Shown: in pieces, positions 36,086 through 45,730 of the stretch
Layout: the number at the start of each line of letters is the position of its first letter
How positions within the stretch are numbered: position 1 is the stretch's first letter
Assembly: GCF_052115385.1 (NCBI RefSeq)
Contig: NZ_JBFRGP010000005.1
Span: 62,001 to 126,000, forward strand
From: Dyella_D sp052115385
Lineage (GTDB): Bacteria > Pseudomonadota > Gammaproteobacteria > Xanthomonadales > Rhodanobacteraceae
Direction: 5' to 3'
DNA: 64,000 bases
Notes under the pieces: model-generated
Told to the model about the DNA's origin: nothing
The model's input: only the letters and a program-made list of their open reading frames with translations
The model's database searches: none
Position numbers and translations under genes: made by a program

Positions 36086-38758
36086 CTATGGATGCGGCTT
36101 GTGGTGCTCCTGCCGTTCCGCTTCCAGGTGGCGCTCGTGCAGGGTTTCGCTGGTGGTGGGCTCTTCGGTGGCGGGCGGCTCGGCGACCGGCGGCTGCGCG
36201 ATCGGCAGCTCGGCGGTCGGCGTCGCCTCATCGGCCGCCGTCGCGGTGCGATGTTCTTCCTTCTCGATGTCGCCGCCGGGCGTCATCTTGAGGATCGAAT
36301 GGCGCACTTCGCGCGCCAGGATCACACGCGCATCGCGCACCATCACTTCCAGCGCCCGGTCGTAATCGAGCTTGCCGTTCTCGTCGGTCCAGATGATGCG
36401 GCTCTCGCGCAGCTTCTGGATGAAGCCGCGGAACAGCGCCTTGTCGAAGAACTCCGGCGCGGACAACTCGTTGAGCAGGGCCAGGCGCTGCGCGGTGAGC
36501 GTGCAGGCGTTCTCCAGCTCCGCGGGAGTGAGCACGTGCGGGCCGTTCTTCACCAGCGCGGCGATGGTGATGTAGTAGCGCTCGAAGGCCTGGATCAGGC
36601 TGCGCGCGATGGCGCGCAACTGATAGGCCGCATCGTCCTGGCCGGGGCCGCGTTCCAGCACGCGGCCTTCGCTGGTCGCTTCGAGCAGGCCGCGGCGCAC
36701 GAAGAAATCGATGGTGGCCTGTACCTGCTGGCCGAAGCCGTCGGCATCCCACGGCAGGAACAGCTCGCCCTGGATAAACGGGTAGATGATGCGGCCCAGG
36801 CGCAGCACCGAAGCGCGCGTCATGCGGCGGTTGTTGAGGAAGCAGCAGGCCACCCAGGCGGCCGTGGCCATCAGGTGCAGCACGTTGTTGCGGAAGTAGC
36901 TGAGCAGCACCGCCTGCTCGCCTTCGGTCATCAGCACGTCGCCGAGCGGATGGCGCACGCGGCTGATCCAGCCCATCTGCTCGCCGTAGGCGATGATGCC
37001 GGCCGGGTCCATCGGGGTGAGCGTCATGCGGTCGGAGTAGGGCAGCTCTTCCAGCAAAGCCTTCATCAGCTCGAGCTGGGCGAGCAGGTCGTTCTCCGCC
37101 ATCGCGTGCTTGGGCGTGGACAGCAGGGCCAGCGCCAGCAGGTTGATCGGATTGACGTCGGCGGCGCGGTTGATATTGACGTGGATCTTCTCGGCCAGAT
37201 CGTCGACCACGCTGTTGAGCCATTCCGGCTTCACGTCCGGATCGCCGCCGGCGGTGCGCCAGTCGGGGCTGGCGGCATCGAGCAGCGGATTGAGTTCGAT
37301 CGGTTCGCCGAAGTTGAGCGCGACGTGGCCATAGCGCTGGCGCAGCACCTTCAGGCCGCGCAGCAGGCCGATCAGCGATTCCTTTTCCTTGGACTTGCCG
37401 GAGAGCTCGCCGACGTAGCTCTTGCCTTCCATCAGCTTCTCGTAGCCGATGTACACCGGCTGGAACAGCACCGGGCGGCGCGGCGCGCGCAGGAAGGCGC
37501 GCACCGTCATCACCAGCATGCCGGCACGCGGTGCCAGCAGACGGCCGGTGCGGGAGCGGCCGCCTTCGATGAAGTATTCGATCGGCACGCCGCGGTCGAT
37601 CAGCTGCGCCAGGTATTCGTTGAACACCACCGAGTACAGCGCATTGCCCTTGAAGCTGCGGCGCAGGAAGAATGCGCCGCCACGGCGCAGCAGCGGGCCG
37701 ATCACCGGCAGGTTGAGGTTCACGCCCGCGGCGATGTGCGGCACCACCACGCCGGCCTGGTGCAGCTGATAGCTCAGCAGCAGGTAGTCGGCATGGCTGC
37801 GGTGGCAGGGCACGTACACCACTTCGTGGCCCGGCGCGGCGGCGCGGACCTTGTCGAAGTGGTGCATGGCGATGCCGTCGTACAGCTTGTTCCAGAAATT
37901 GGAGAGCAGGAACGACACCGAGCGCACCACCGGGTGCGAGTAGTCGGCGGCGACTTCCATCGCCATGTCGTGCGCCTTGCGCCAGGCCTTGGCAGGGCTG
38001 ATGTTCTCGCGCGCCGCGGTGGCCGCGATGGCATCGCGCACCGGCTCGGCGTTGAGCACGGAATCGACCACGGTACGGCGGTGCGAAAGGTCAGGCCCGA
38101 TCACCGCCGCGCGGATGCGGCGGAAATGCGTGCGCAGCACGCGGGCGATCTTGCGCGCGAAACGCTCCGGCTGCTGGATGTCGCCCGCTTCGGTCATCAC
38201 CGAGCGCAGCGACACCGGGGTGGAGAAATGCACCACCGTGTCGCGGCCGTTGAGCAGCAGGGCGATCAGGCGGCGGAAGCGGCCGACCATCACCCAGTTC
38301 TCGGAGAACAGCACGCTGAACCAGCCCGATTCGCGGTTCGGCGCGCGGCCGACATAGATGGAGACGGGCACGATCTGGATGTCGCGCTCCGGGTCGGCTT
38401 CCAGCGTGCGTACCAGCTGGCTCAGCGTCTCGGTCGGCGCGCGGTGGCGATTGCGGCCGAACAGCCAGCCGTCGCGGCGCACCAGCGCAAACATCGAGCG
38501 CCGCCGGCGCGCGCCCTGCAGCGGCTGCATCGGGCTGGGCAGGCCGGCTTCGCGGCAGGCGCGCTCCAGGATCAGCGCATCGGAAAAACCATCGCGCTCC
38601 ACCACGTAGCACACCGGCAGGCCGGGCTTGAGCAGGGTCGCAGGTTCGGCCGGGTCGCGCCGCAGGCGCAACCAGGGTTCGAGCAGTTGCCCGGCCAGGT
38701 TGAACCACCAGGGCGCGCGGCTGCGGGCGGGAAGTTCCGCGGTCGACATGTTCGGCAT
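36086..38758 (-). CDS. plsB: glycerol-3-phosphate 1-O-acyltransferase PlsB
   Basis: A 890-residue inner-membrane-associated enzyme that acylates sn-1 of glycerol-3-phosphate, starting phospholipid synthesis. The acyltransferase HX4D box is H319-RSHA-D324 in VPCHRSHADYLLLSY, and FIEGGRSRTGRLL supplies the substrate-binding motif III. The Glu/Pro/Thr-rich tail (last about 55 residues) is not part of the core and is an extension. A second ATG three codons in is also possible; neither has a clear Shine-Dalgarno sequence. Confidence 0.96.
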   Translation of the reverse strand: MPNMSTAELPARSRAPWWFNLAGQLLEPWLRLRRDPAEPATLLKPGLPVCYVVERDGFSDALILERACREAGLPSPMQPLQGARRRRSMFALVRRDGWLFGRNRHRAPTETLSQLVRTLEADPERDIQIVPVSIYVGRAPNRESGWFSVLFSENWVMVGRFRRLIALLLNGRDTVVHFSTPVSLRSVMTEAGDIQQPERFARKIARVLRTHFRRIRAAVIGPDLSHRRTVVDSVLNAEPVRDAIAATAARENISPAKAWRKAHDMAMEVAADYSHPVVRSVSFLLSNFWNKLYDGIAMHHFDKVRAAAPGHEVVYVPCHRSHADYLLLSYQLHQAGVVVPHIAAGVNLNLPVIGPLLRRGGAFFLRRSFKGNALYSVVFNEYLAQLIDRGVPIEYFIEGGRSRTGRLLAPRAGMLVMTVRAFLRAPRRPVLFQPVYIGYEKLMEGKSYVGELSGKSKEKESLIGLLRGLKVLRQRYGHVALNFGEPIELNPLLDAASPDWRTAGGDPDVKPEWLNSVVDDLAEKIHVNINRAADVNPINLLALALLSTPKHAMAENDLLAQLELMKALLEELPYSDRMTLTPMDPAGIIAYGEQMGWISRVRHPLGDVLMTEGEQAVLLSYFRNNVLHLMATAAWVACCFLNNRRMTRASVLRLGRIIYPFIQGELFLPWDADGFGQQVQATIDFFVRRGLLEATSEGRVLERGPGQDDAAYQLRAIARSLIQAFERYYITIAALVKNGPHVLTPAELENACTLTAQRLALLNELSAPEFFDKALFRGFIQKLRESRIIWTDENGKLDYDRALEVMVRDARVILAREVRHSILKMTPGGDIEKEEHRTATAADEATPTAELPIAQPPVAEPPATEEPTTSETLHERHLEAERQEHHKPHP

Positions 38759-38812
38759 CCACGTATTGTACTGGGTGAACCCGCCCGTTCCGGTAGGGCC
38801 GAGCGTTGAGCG

Positions 38813-38920
38813 CCTCTCCCTCCGGGAGAAGGGTTGGGGTGAGGGTACGGGCGAAGTGGTGCGTTGCGCTCCGGCCGAACCCTCATCCGGCTGCCGCCAC
38901 CTTCTCCCGCAGGGAGAAGG
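38813..38920. repeat. composite intergenic repeat, copy C (short form)
   Basis: Contains only the CTCTCCC/GGGAGAA and GGTGAGGGT...ACCCTCATCCGGCTGCCGCC modules. It lacks the CACAGGGATGTGC part seen in the long copies. It lies between plsB and the lipoprotein gene. Confidence 0.88.
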
Positions 38921-38947
38921 AATTAGCTTTGGGAGGGTAACGCGTGT

Positions 38948-39898
38948 TTAACGCCTGCTTGGTGCGAGTGCGTGAGGCGCGCTGCTCGCAGGTGCCGGCG
39001 CACTCGCCGCAGTTGCGGGCACGCTCAGGCGCTGATGCGCATCGCGCACGTTCTTCAGCAAGTCTTCGCTGTACCAGCGGCCGTCCTGCTGCATCAGGCT
39101 GGACTCGGTGCTGAGCGGCTTGCCCAGCAGCACGTAGTCGATCTTCACCCGCGCGTAGCCGTAGGCATTTTCCAGCGTGGTCACCTTGACCGAGTCCAGC
39201 GCCTGGTCCAGCGACAGGCCGTAGATGGCGAGCACGTCCCTGAGGCCGAGATAGCCGGTGCTGTACTTCTGCATCGCGGTATCGAAATCCATCGCCTGCA
39301 GCTGATCGGCGTTCTTGATGTCCAGCTTGCGCGCGGTGGCCACCAGCGAGGCGATCGACTGTTTGGCCTTGGCCTGGTCGAACCACGCCTGCTGCTGCGC
39401 CCAGGGCACGACCACGTCGAGGATGTCGTTGGCCTGCTGCTTCTGCACCGCCGTCATGCCGTGGCTCTGGTCGAGCGCGGTGCGTGCGATGCCTTGCCCG
39501 ATGCCGAGCATCACCGGCAACTGGTCGCTGTACTGATGCTGCAGCTGGGCGAGCTTGGGCTTGGCCTGGGCGTAGAGCTTGTCCTCGGCGCCGGGCTCGG
39601 TGAGCTCCTTCATCTTCGCCTCGAACTGCGCGCGGTCCTCCGCGCTGGGCGCTTCGACGGCGTGCTCGCGTGGCCAATCGGCGCGCAGGGTGGCGTAGTC
39701 AGCAGCGGGCAGGGAGTGCTTCCAGAGGCCGGCGAAATCGCCGGCGCGGATCAGCTTCACCTCGTCCTGGATCGCCGCCTCCGGCGTGGCGGCGCCGGTG
39801 AGCTCGGCTTCCTTCTGCTTGTCCTTGTCGTGGCAGGCCGCCATTGCGGCCAGGGCCAGCAGCCCGGGCAGTAGAAGACGGAGCGGAGGAAGACGCAT
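38948..39898 (-). CDS. hypothetical lipoprotein
   Basis: 316 residues with a lipoprotein signal (MRLPPLRLLLPGLLALAAMAAC, lipobox AMAAC). The mature protein is alpha-helical with an acidic N-terminal part and a C-terminal VKVTTLENAYGYARVKIDYVL strand region, resembling proteins that measure periplasmic status, but I recognise no family. The Ala/Pro-rich end (APAPASSAP) is probably disordered. It is on the same strand as plsB, with a composite repeat between. Confidence 0.75.
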   Translation of the reverse strand: MRLPPLRLLLPGLLALAAMAACHDKDKQKEAELTGAATPEAAIQDEVKLIRAGDFAGLWKHSLPAADYATLRADWPREHAVEAPSAEDRAQFEAKMKELTEPGAEDKLYAQAKPKLAQLQHQYSDQLPVMLGIGQGIARTALDQSHGMTAVQKQQANDILDVVVPWAQQQAWFDQAKAKQSIASLVATARKLDIKNADQLQAMDFDTAMQKYSTGYLGLRDVLAIYGLSLDQALDSVKVTTLENAYGYARVKIDYVLLGKPLSTESSLMQQDGRWYSEDLLKNVRDAHQRLSVPATAASAPAPASSAPHALAPSRR

Positions 39899-40007
39899 CG
39901 GAAGGATCTCGCACAGTGGCTTGCCGCACCCAAGCAGGCGCGACGATGAGCCGGGGAGCGTAAGGGCGCCCGCTTTGGATAGACAAGGGCAGGTAGTCCC
40001 ACTTTCA

Positions 40008-40166
40008 AGCTCGTCATTCCGGCGCAGGCCGGAATCCAGTGGCGTCATGGCTTGATTGTCGCGATGTCATTCCCCAGCCGCCTGCAATCAAGCAAACAAG
40101 CTGCGCTGCCGCGACAATCGACCGCTGTCGCTACTGGACTCCGGCCTGCGCCGGAATGACGAGCTG
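40008..40166. repeat. GGAATGACG-type inverted repeat pair
   Basis: AGCTCGTCATTCCGGCGCAG...GGAATCCAGT (40008-40040) is matched, inverted, by ACTGGACTCCGGCCTGCGCC...GACGAGCT (40133-40166). An inner pair, TTGATTGTCGCG / CGCGACAATCGA, lies between. The unit can fold into a large stem and resembles dispersed small repeats known from Xanthomonas and relatives. Confidence 0.85.
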
Positions 40167-40167
40167 C

Positions 40168-40204
40168 AAAAAAGAAAACCCCGCGGGCGTTGGGCCTCGC
40201 GGGG
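40168..40204 (-). terminator. intrinsic terminator after the phosphatase gene
   Basis: On the minus strand a CCCCGCG / CGCGGGG stem with a 12-nt loop is followed by TTTTCTTTTTT. It lies about 150 nt past the stop at 40354. Confidence 0.8.
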
Positions 40205-40353
40205 TAATCCGGCAGAGCCGGAAGGGAAATGGCCTTGCCCGCAGAATCTGTGGTCAGCAGCAGGGTCGGCGCGGCGATCTTAACCGCATCCTGAAAGCTA
40301 AGGCAACACCTTCGTTTGATGCGCTAACTCATTGATTCTACGCAATCGAATTC

Positions 40354-41226
40354 TCAGTCCACGCGCAAGGCATTGACTTTCAAGCGATGCCGCTCCTCGC
40401 GCGGGGAGCTCCAGTCGTTGTTGAACAGGGCCGGCTCCCACGAGCCATAGGTGGCGTTCGGCAGCACGAACCAGCGCGTGCCGACCCAGCTCATATAGGG
40501 TGCCATGGCCTTGTTGCGGCCCTCGGCGTTGTTGGCCAGTACGGTGACAAAATCGCCGATCTGGTCGCCAAATTGCATCAATACGCGGTATTTGCGGCTG
40601 ATTTGCTGGCGCCGGCAGCCCTTTTCGGTGCCGATCTGCTCGCAGTCCTGCACAAAAGTGCCCAGGCCCAGGAAGGCCTCCGGACCGGACACCGGCAGGC
40701 CGGCCTTGCGCAGATTGCCCAGGGTGGCCTCGTCCAGGTCCTTGGCGCGGTTGGAGACGTAGAGCACCGCCACGCCATGCTTGGCGGCGAACTGGGTGAA
40801 CTCCACCACGCCGGGCAGGGCGTGGGCGTTCTGCTCCTTGCACCAGGCGGCCCAGTCGGCCTCGTTGAACTCGCCGCCGCTGCGGATCAGGCGCGCCTGG
40901 TAAGGCGAGTTGTCCAGCACGGTTTCGTCGATATCCAGCACCACCGCCGGCTTCAGGCCCTTGAGCGGCGCGGCGCGGTCTTCCTTGCTCAGCGCGTCCC
41001 AGCTCTTGTCCTTGAGCGCGGCGGGCAGGCGGGCCTGGGCGTCGCGATAGGTCTGCAGGTAGATCAGGTCGTGTTCGATCGCGGTCTGGGACCAGGCCAC
41101 GGCGTTCAGGTTGTCGTCCGCGACGGGCTTGGCGGTTGCGGCGGCGGAAGGTTTGGCGGCGTGCTGGGCCGAGCAGCCGGCGAGCAGGACGAGGGCGGCG
41201 AAGGACGCCGTCAGACGAATACGCAT
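40354..41226 (-). CDS. class C acid phosphatase lipoprotein, e(P4)-like
   Basis: 290 residues with a lipoprotein signal (MRIRLTASFAALVLLAGC). A HAD-fold hydrolase with DIDETVLDN (the DxDxT/V nucleophile motif), VSNRAKDLDE (motif II) and FGDQIGDF (motif IV acidic). The family (outer-membrane lipoprotein e(P4)) dephosphorylates nucleotides such as NMN and AMP for uptake. The start is set by AGGGGAACCC next to the ATG. Confidence 0.92.
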   Translation of the reverse strand: MRIRLTASFAALVLLAGCSAQHAAKPSAAATAKPVADDNLNAVAWSQTAIEHDLIYLQTYRDAQARLPAALKDKSWDALSKEDRAAPLKGLKPAVVLDIDETVLDNSPYQARLIRSGGEFNEADWAAWCKEQNAHALPGVVEFTQFAAKHGVAVLYVSNRAKDLDEATLGNLRKAGLPVSGPEAFLGLGTFVQDCEQIGTEKGCRRQQISRKYRVLMQFGDQIGDFVTVLANNAEGRNKAMAPYMSWVGTRWFVLPNATYGSWEPALFNNDWSSPREERHRLKVNALRVD

Positions 41227-41423
41227 GGGTTCCCCTGTAGATCGAGCGAACGGACAGAATCGCGGCAGTTTACGCCAGGGGGAAGACCCCACCGGGCACG
41301 CACCACATAGAAGCGTGTGCGCGGCAGTTCCTGAAGCGTTGCTCTTACCCAGGCCTTCCCGGGGTGGCGACCGCCATGCGCTGCTGACAGACTGCGGGCT
41401 CCCCTGGACTGCCCCACGCCCGC

Positions 41424-42455
41424 ATGGAAACCAGCCTGCCCCAGCCCCGTCAGCCCAGCCTGCCGATCCGCATCACCACCTATGTGCTGGCCGGCGCCGC
41501 CCTGCTGCTGGTGCTGTGCCTGCGCCTGCTGCCGGCGCTGTTCGCCGGATTGCTGGTGTACGAGATCGTGCAATCCAGCGCGCCGCTGCTCGGCAAGCGC
41601 ATTCCCGGCGACCGTGCGCGCGTACTGGTGGTGGCCTTGCTGGCAGCGATCGTGGTCGGCTTGTTGATCCTGCTGATCCTCGGCGCGCTGAGCTTCTTCC
41701 GCACCGAACTGGGCAACCCCGAACTGCTGTGGCAGGACCAGCTGATGCCGCTGGTGGAGAAGGCCCGCCAGCAGCTGCCCGCCGCGGTGGTGGGCTGGCT
41801 GCCGGACAGCGTGGACGAACTGCGCGTGATGGCGCTGGAACTCACCCATAAGCATTCCGTAAGCCTGCAGTCGCTGGGCAAGGAAACCGCGCGCGTGCTG
41901 GTGCACATCATCATCGGCATGGTGCTGGGCGGGATCGTCGCGCTCAGCCGCACGCGTCCCGCGCACCAGGTCGGCCCGCTGGCCGCGGCGCTCGGCCTGC
42001 GCTGCCAGCGCCTGGCCGAGGCTTTCCACAACATCGTGTTCGCGCAGATCAAGATCTCGCTGATCAACACGATGTTCACCGCGATCTTCCTGCTCGGCGT
42101 GATGCCGCTGATGGGCTACCACATCCCGCTGGCCAAGACCCTGGTGGTGCTCACCTTCATCGTCGGCCTGCTGCCGGTGATCGGCAACCTGATCTCCAAC
42201 ACCGCCATCACCATCGCCGGCCTGTCGGTGTCGCTGGGCGTGGGCGTGGCGGCGCTGGGTTTCCTGATCCTGATCCACAAGCTGGAGTACTTCCTCAACG
42301 CACGCATCGTCGGCACGCAGATCCGTTCGCGTGCCTGGGAATTGCTGGTGGCGATGTTGCTGGTAGAGGCGGCGTTCGGTTTGCCGGGGTTGGTGGCGGC
42401 GCCGATTTACTACGCGTATTTGAAGAGTGAGTTGGAAGCGGAGCGGTTGATCTGA
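41424..42455 (+). CDS. AI-2E family transporter (TqsA-like permease)
   Basis: 343 residues with about eight membrane helices. The conserved AI-2E pattern is seen in LVVLTFIVGLLPVIGNLISNTAITIAGL, LGFLILIHKLEYFLNARIVGTQIR and the C-terminal ARIVG/VEAAFGLPGLVAAPI. Members export autoinducer-2 or sodium/lithium; the substrate is unknown. The N-terminal half has a typical gap between helices 3 and 4 filled by an amphipathic segment. It is convergent with the membrane gene at 42492. Confidence 0.9.
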   Translation: METSLPQPRQPSLPIRITTYVLAGAALLLVLCLRLLPALFAGLLVYEIVQSSAPLLGKRIPGDRARVLVVALLAAIVVGLLILLILGALSFFRTELGNPELLWQDQLMPLVEKARQQLPAAVVGWLPDSVDELRVMALELTHKHSVSLQSLGKETARVLVHIIIGMVLGGIVALSRTRPAHQVGPLAAALGLRCQRLAEAFHNIVFAQIKISLINTMFTAIFLLGVMPLMGYHIPLAKTLVVLTFIVGLLPVIGNLISNTAITIAGLSVSLGVGVAALGFLILIHKLEYFLNARIVGTQIRSRAWELLVAMLLVEAAFGLPGLVAAPIYYAYLKSELEAERLI

Positions 42456-42491
42456 GGGTATCGCCCACGGCTCCGCTGCCGACATGGTTGT

Positions 42492-43421
42492 TCAGGCTGC
42501 CGCAGCGCGCCGCAGCTTCGCGTAGAGTACGCGCGTCCATAGCCACTGGAAGCCGAGCATGCCCAGCAGCGGAAGCAGGCCAAGGATGACCAGGATCGTA
42601 ATGGCGACGGCGTTGTCCGTGCGGCCGGTGCCGCCGAAGATCAGGACCATCACCACCACGCCGACGCCGATCGTCAGGATGTAGGCGCATACGAACGTGA
42701 GCAGGCCCGTGCTGAGCAGCCGGCCCGTGCGCACCAGCGACAAGTGACGCGGCAAGCCGAGCCATGCGCCGCCGAAAGCAAGTGCGCCAGCCAGCACTGC
42801 CCCGATCCAGGTGGCGATCAAGGTTACCGGCGAATAGGCGTCGTATGCGTTGAACAGCGGATACACCAGCGATACGCCGACCACCACCGCCGCTGCCTGG
42901 ATCCATCCGGCGAGGCCCGCCGCACGCGTACGCTGCCCCGAAGGTGGCGGCATCGCGATCCGATCGTCGCGGCATACCAGCACGGCCAACCACCACGACG
43001 ACCACACGCCGAGCACGGCGAGCGCCAGGCCGGATACGAAGATCCCGGCCTGCATCCCATGCTCCATCATCGCCGTGCCCAGCAGCTGGAACATCCCCCG
43101 ATACAGCACCATCGCCAGCACATCCCAGGCCAGCAATCCGCCGGCGAACACGGCCATCAGCAGCAATGGCCGCCGATAGGCCCACTCCTGGTGGCGCTCA
43201 CCGCGCCATTGCGCGATCAGGAAAGCCAGCCCGCCTTGCACCAGCAGCCCTTCGCCGATCGTCCTGAGCGTCATCGTTACGTAGATGAGGATCTGCTCGT
43301 TATCCGACGGCGCGCGCAGCACCATCAAGCCGAAGGTGACGCAATGCCACAGCACCACCACCAGCATGGCGGTGACGGCGGCGAGCCAGGGGAGATTGGA
43401 GCGTTGGGCGGGGTGGTTCAT
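42492..43421 (-). CDS. hypothetical polytopic membrane protein, paralog of 60033-60929
   Basis: 309 residues with nine or ten predicted membrane helices. Shared segments with the gene at 60033 include GGLAFLIAQWRGERHQEWAYRRP (AGVAFLVAQWHGERHGQLAFQRP there) and AFGGAWLGLPRHL (AFVGAWLGLPRYL). Family and function are unknown. The two paralogs are on the same strand and exactly flank the tailocin-like gene block. The start is at 43421 (MNHPAQRSN), before the first helix. Confidence 0.82.
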   Translation of the reverse strand: MNHPAQRSNLPWLAAVTAMLVVVLWHCVTFGLMVLRAPSDNEQILIYVTMTLRTIGEGLLVQGGLAFLIAQWRGERHQEWAYRRPLLLMAVFAGGLLAWDVLAMVLYRGMFQLLGTAMMEHGMQAGIFVSGLALAVLGVWSSWWLAVLVCRDDRIAMPPPSGQRTRAAGLAGWIQAAAVVVGVSLVYPLFNAYDAYSPVTLIATWIGAVLAGALAFGGAWLGLPRHLSLVRTGRLLSTGLLTFVCAYILTIGVGVVVMVLIFGGTGRTDNAVAITILVILGLLPLLGMLGFQWLWTRVLYAKLRRAAAA

Positions 43422-43532
43422 GCGACGTCCTTGTGCATCGGGGCGCCGGGTGGAAGCGGGCGCCGCGTGGGAGTGCACAAGCTAGCGGGAGCGGGGCGGG
43501 GATGCCAGTGCGTCGATGATCGACCCGGTGGC

Positions 43533-44504
43533 TCAGGGGCGCTGCTCGAGCGCGGCAATGCGCGCCATGGCTTCCTGGAGAAGATCGTCCGTATGCTTCC
43601 ATGCGGCGATGACATAAGGCACCAGGCCGACGTAGTTGACGTTCTGAAGTGCCGGCTCTTCGTACGCAACCTGTGTCGGCGGCTTATAGCCCGCGGGTTC
43701 CGTCCCTGGCATATAAGGAGTGGTGTCGCCTTTGAGACGAACCGATCGGCGTACCGCATCCTTGTTGCCCTCGACGAGCAGCGGGAACGATTGCGCGAGT
43801 TCGTGAGCGATCATGCCGGCGCGACGCGACGCGTCTTGCGCTTCGCGATTATCCGAGTACTCGACCGGTCGGACGGACCGCAGGTTCGATGCGGCTACGG
43901 CGGGATCGATGCCGACGACATCCTTCTTGATTCGATAGTCCGAGTTCTGCGTCAGCGTGCCGGCGAAGATCGCGTTGCCGCCCTCCAGGAACTGGAAGGC
44001 ATTCTGCGATCCGCCGACGTGAAAGTGCAGCTGTGGCGTGGAGGTGGCCGATCCGCCCTCGTAGACGTCGATAGCCGCCAGATGGCGCGCACCCCAGCGG
44101 GTGACGCGGGCCAGCATATACGCGGAGACATTGCTCATAGCATCCAGTTGGATGACTGGCGTGCGGCCCTGCGTCCACTCTCCCCACGATCCGCCGATGC
44201 CACGGTCGGTGCCGATATTCGATACGCGGTAACAGTATTCGTAGGGCACGCCAATCTTGCCGATGCTTCCGGTGAATAGCGGGCTGGCGTTCGGCAGCGC
44301 CCGATCGGCGGTGGCCTTGGCAGCGTCAGCCGTTGATTTGGCTGTTCCGGCCAGCTGATTGGCACTGTCGGCGGTGGCTTGAGCGGTAGTGGCGCGGCTG
44401 TCGAGGTTGGTGAAGTTGTCGTTGCATTTGTTGTGGGCGGTGCGATTGGTGTCGCCGTCTTCACCCTTCGGCGGGGTGCCGAGGTTGATCAGTTGGATGG
44501 CCAT
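43533..44504 (-). CDS. tail fibre with C-terminal S74 intramolecular chaperone (fibre 3)
   Basis: 323 residues. An N-terminal anchor (INLGTPPKGEDGDTNR, about residues 6-34) is shared with the two upstream fibre genes. A coiled-coil-like repeat (about 35-75) and a beta-rich trimeric shaft follow. From about 188 the S74 chaperone begins at SDYRIKK, with Ser188 and Lys193 as the expected self-cleavage dyad; the C-terminal domain then releases after folding. A tail-fibre or receptor-binding role is likely. AGGAG precedes the ATG. It is the last gene of the block. Confidence 0.85.
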   Translation of the reverse strand: MAIQLINLGTPPKGEDGDTNRTAHNKCNDNFTNLDSRATTAQATADSANQLAGTAKSTADAAKATADRALPNASPLFTGSIGKIGVPYEYCYRVSNIGTDRGIGGSWGEWTQGRTPVIQLDAMSNVSAYMLARVTRWGARHLAAIDVYEGGSATSTPQLHFHVGGSQNAFQFLEGGNAIFAGTLTQNSDYRIKKDVVGIDPAVAASNLRSVRPVEYSDNREAQDASRRAGMIAHELAQSFPLLVEGNKDAVRRSVRLKGDTTPYMPGTEPAGYKPPTQVAYEEPALQNVNYVGLVPYVIAAWKHTDDLLQEAMARIAALEQRP

Positions 44505-44516
44505 GTCGGCTCCTGG

Positions 44517-44546
44517 AAAAAAATGCCAGGCACCTGATGTGCCCGG
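44517..44546 (-). terminator. intrinsic terminator between fibre 2 and fibre 3
   Basis: On the minus strand a CCGGGCAC / GTGCCTGG stem (one G-T wobble, 5-nt loop) is followed 2 nt later by seven T. It lies directly upstream of fibre 3, in the direction of transcription. Confidence 0.75.
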
Positions 44547-44585
44547 ACAACGAGTCAGCTCGCGAGAGCAAATGGCCGCGCGGTC

Positions 44586-45716
44586 TCAGTACTCAGCTCG
44601 GAAAAGAAAAACCTGCGGAAGGTTGAGCTGCGCCATGGCGCCGGCCGAAGGCGTGCCTCCACTGATCGTGCCCGTGACGTCCACGAAAAAACGCCGACTG
44701 TCGCCGATGGCCTGGGTGATCTGTGCGCTATTGATCGTATAGATGGCGACTTGCGTAGCCTCGGCCTGGAACGCATTGGTCAGCAGCGAGCAGCTTGGCG
44801 CGCGCCGCATGGGCACTTCAAAGTCGTTGTAGAAGCGGACGCTGGTGGCGGTACCCCAGCGTCCGACCAGGAAGGTCCTGCTGGTCGTGCAGTAACGTTT
44901 GCACAGCAGTTCCTCGACGGCGAAAGGGCGCGCATCGAAATCGGTGGCGATGCTGCCCGCTTCGAGCTGCATGGTGGCGAAGTCGAGATAGATGCCGGTC
45001 GCCCAGGAGCCGAGTGGCGCGAAGGTCGTGTTGTCCGAGTTGTCCTGCTTGTAGAGATACAGGCTGAGGGAGAGGTTGTGACTGTCGCCGAGCGTCTTTC
45101 CCGCGATGGATGGCAACTGGAAGGTGAAGGTGAAACGCTGCCAGGTCGCCGTGACGGCGAAAGTCGTCTGCGCGGCCATGACGGACGCCGATCCGCCGCT
45201 GCCGAAATTCTGCTGAAGCGCGAAGCCGATGTTGCGTGGAGAGTCGGCCTTAAGCCAGACCGAGAAGGTAGCCATGCCGCCAGCCATGCTCGAGACGTCT
45301 TCGATATATTGAAGCGTTCGTATCATCGAGCCCGTGCCACCCTGTGGGCCGACAGCAGTGGCCTGCAGGCGGGCGAAGGATCTCGGATTGCCAGGCACCA
45401 CGTCCTGACCGACCGCAAAGGACTGCTGGTTGAGCGTGATCGTCGACGTGCCGGTGCCGGCGGAGCCGTTATAGGCCTGGCCCAGATAACGATCCGGACC
45501 CCATGCGATCGCATTGACCGAAGTGGCCGTCGCGGTGCTGCCCGCCTGCCAGATATCCAGCTTGCCGTTGATCAGTTTGTTCTTCATCGCCTGCACGGAC
45601 ATGGCGCCGCCATACAGGTCGTTGAAGTTGTGCTCGGTCTTCGCCCATGCCGCGCGATTGGTATCGCCGTCCTTGCCGTCGGATTGGGTGCCGAGGTTGA
45701 TGTGTTGTTGTGACAT
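44586..45716 (-). CDS. tail fibre / receptor-binding protein (fibre 2)
   Basis: 376 residues. The N-terminal anchor (INLGTQSDGKDGDTNR...NFNDLYGG) is almost identical to fibre 1. KNKLINGKLDIWQAG begins a beta-rich jelly-roll-like body shared with fibre 1 (LQYIEDVSSM, SVWLKADSPRNIGFAL), followed by a distinct C-terminal domain from about residue 265. The start at 45716 gives MSQQHINLG; the frame extends upstream without support. It is a probable receptor-binding tip with exchanged C-terminal specificity. Confidence 0.83.
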   Translation of the reverse strand: MSQQHINLGTQSDGKDGDTNRAAWAKTEHNFNDLYGGAMSVQAMKNKLINGKLDIWQAGSTATATSVNAIAWGPDRYLGQAYNGSAGTGTSTITLNQQSFAVGQDVVPGNPRSFARLQATAVGPQGGTGSMIRTLQYIEDVSSMAGGMATFSVWLKADSPRNIGFALQQNFGSGGSASVMAAQTTFAVTATWQRFTFTFQLPSIAGKTLGDSHNLSLSLYLYKQDNSDNTTFAPLGSWATGIYLDFATMQLEAGSIATDFDARPFAVEELLCKRYCTTSRTFLVGRWGTATSVRFYNDFEVPMRRAPSCSLLTNAFQAEATQVAIYTINSAQITQAIGDSRRFFVDVTGTISGGTPSAGAMAQLNLPQVFLFRAEY

Positions 45717-45730
45717 TGGGGCATCCAAAT

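Larger units (their letters stand above)
39899..40353. other. 455-bp intergenic interval with inverted repeats and a terminator
   Basis: No gene is seen. It contains the GGAATGACG-type inverted pair (40008-40166) and a terminator for the phosphatase gene (40168-40204). The stretch 40205-40353 carries nothing further that I can name. Confidence 0.6.

Noticed and set aside
35939..38809. A 956-residue plus-strand frame opposite plsB
   Set aside because: Shadow of plsB, which has its catalytic motifs on the minus strand.
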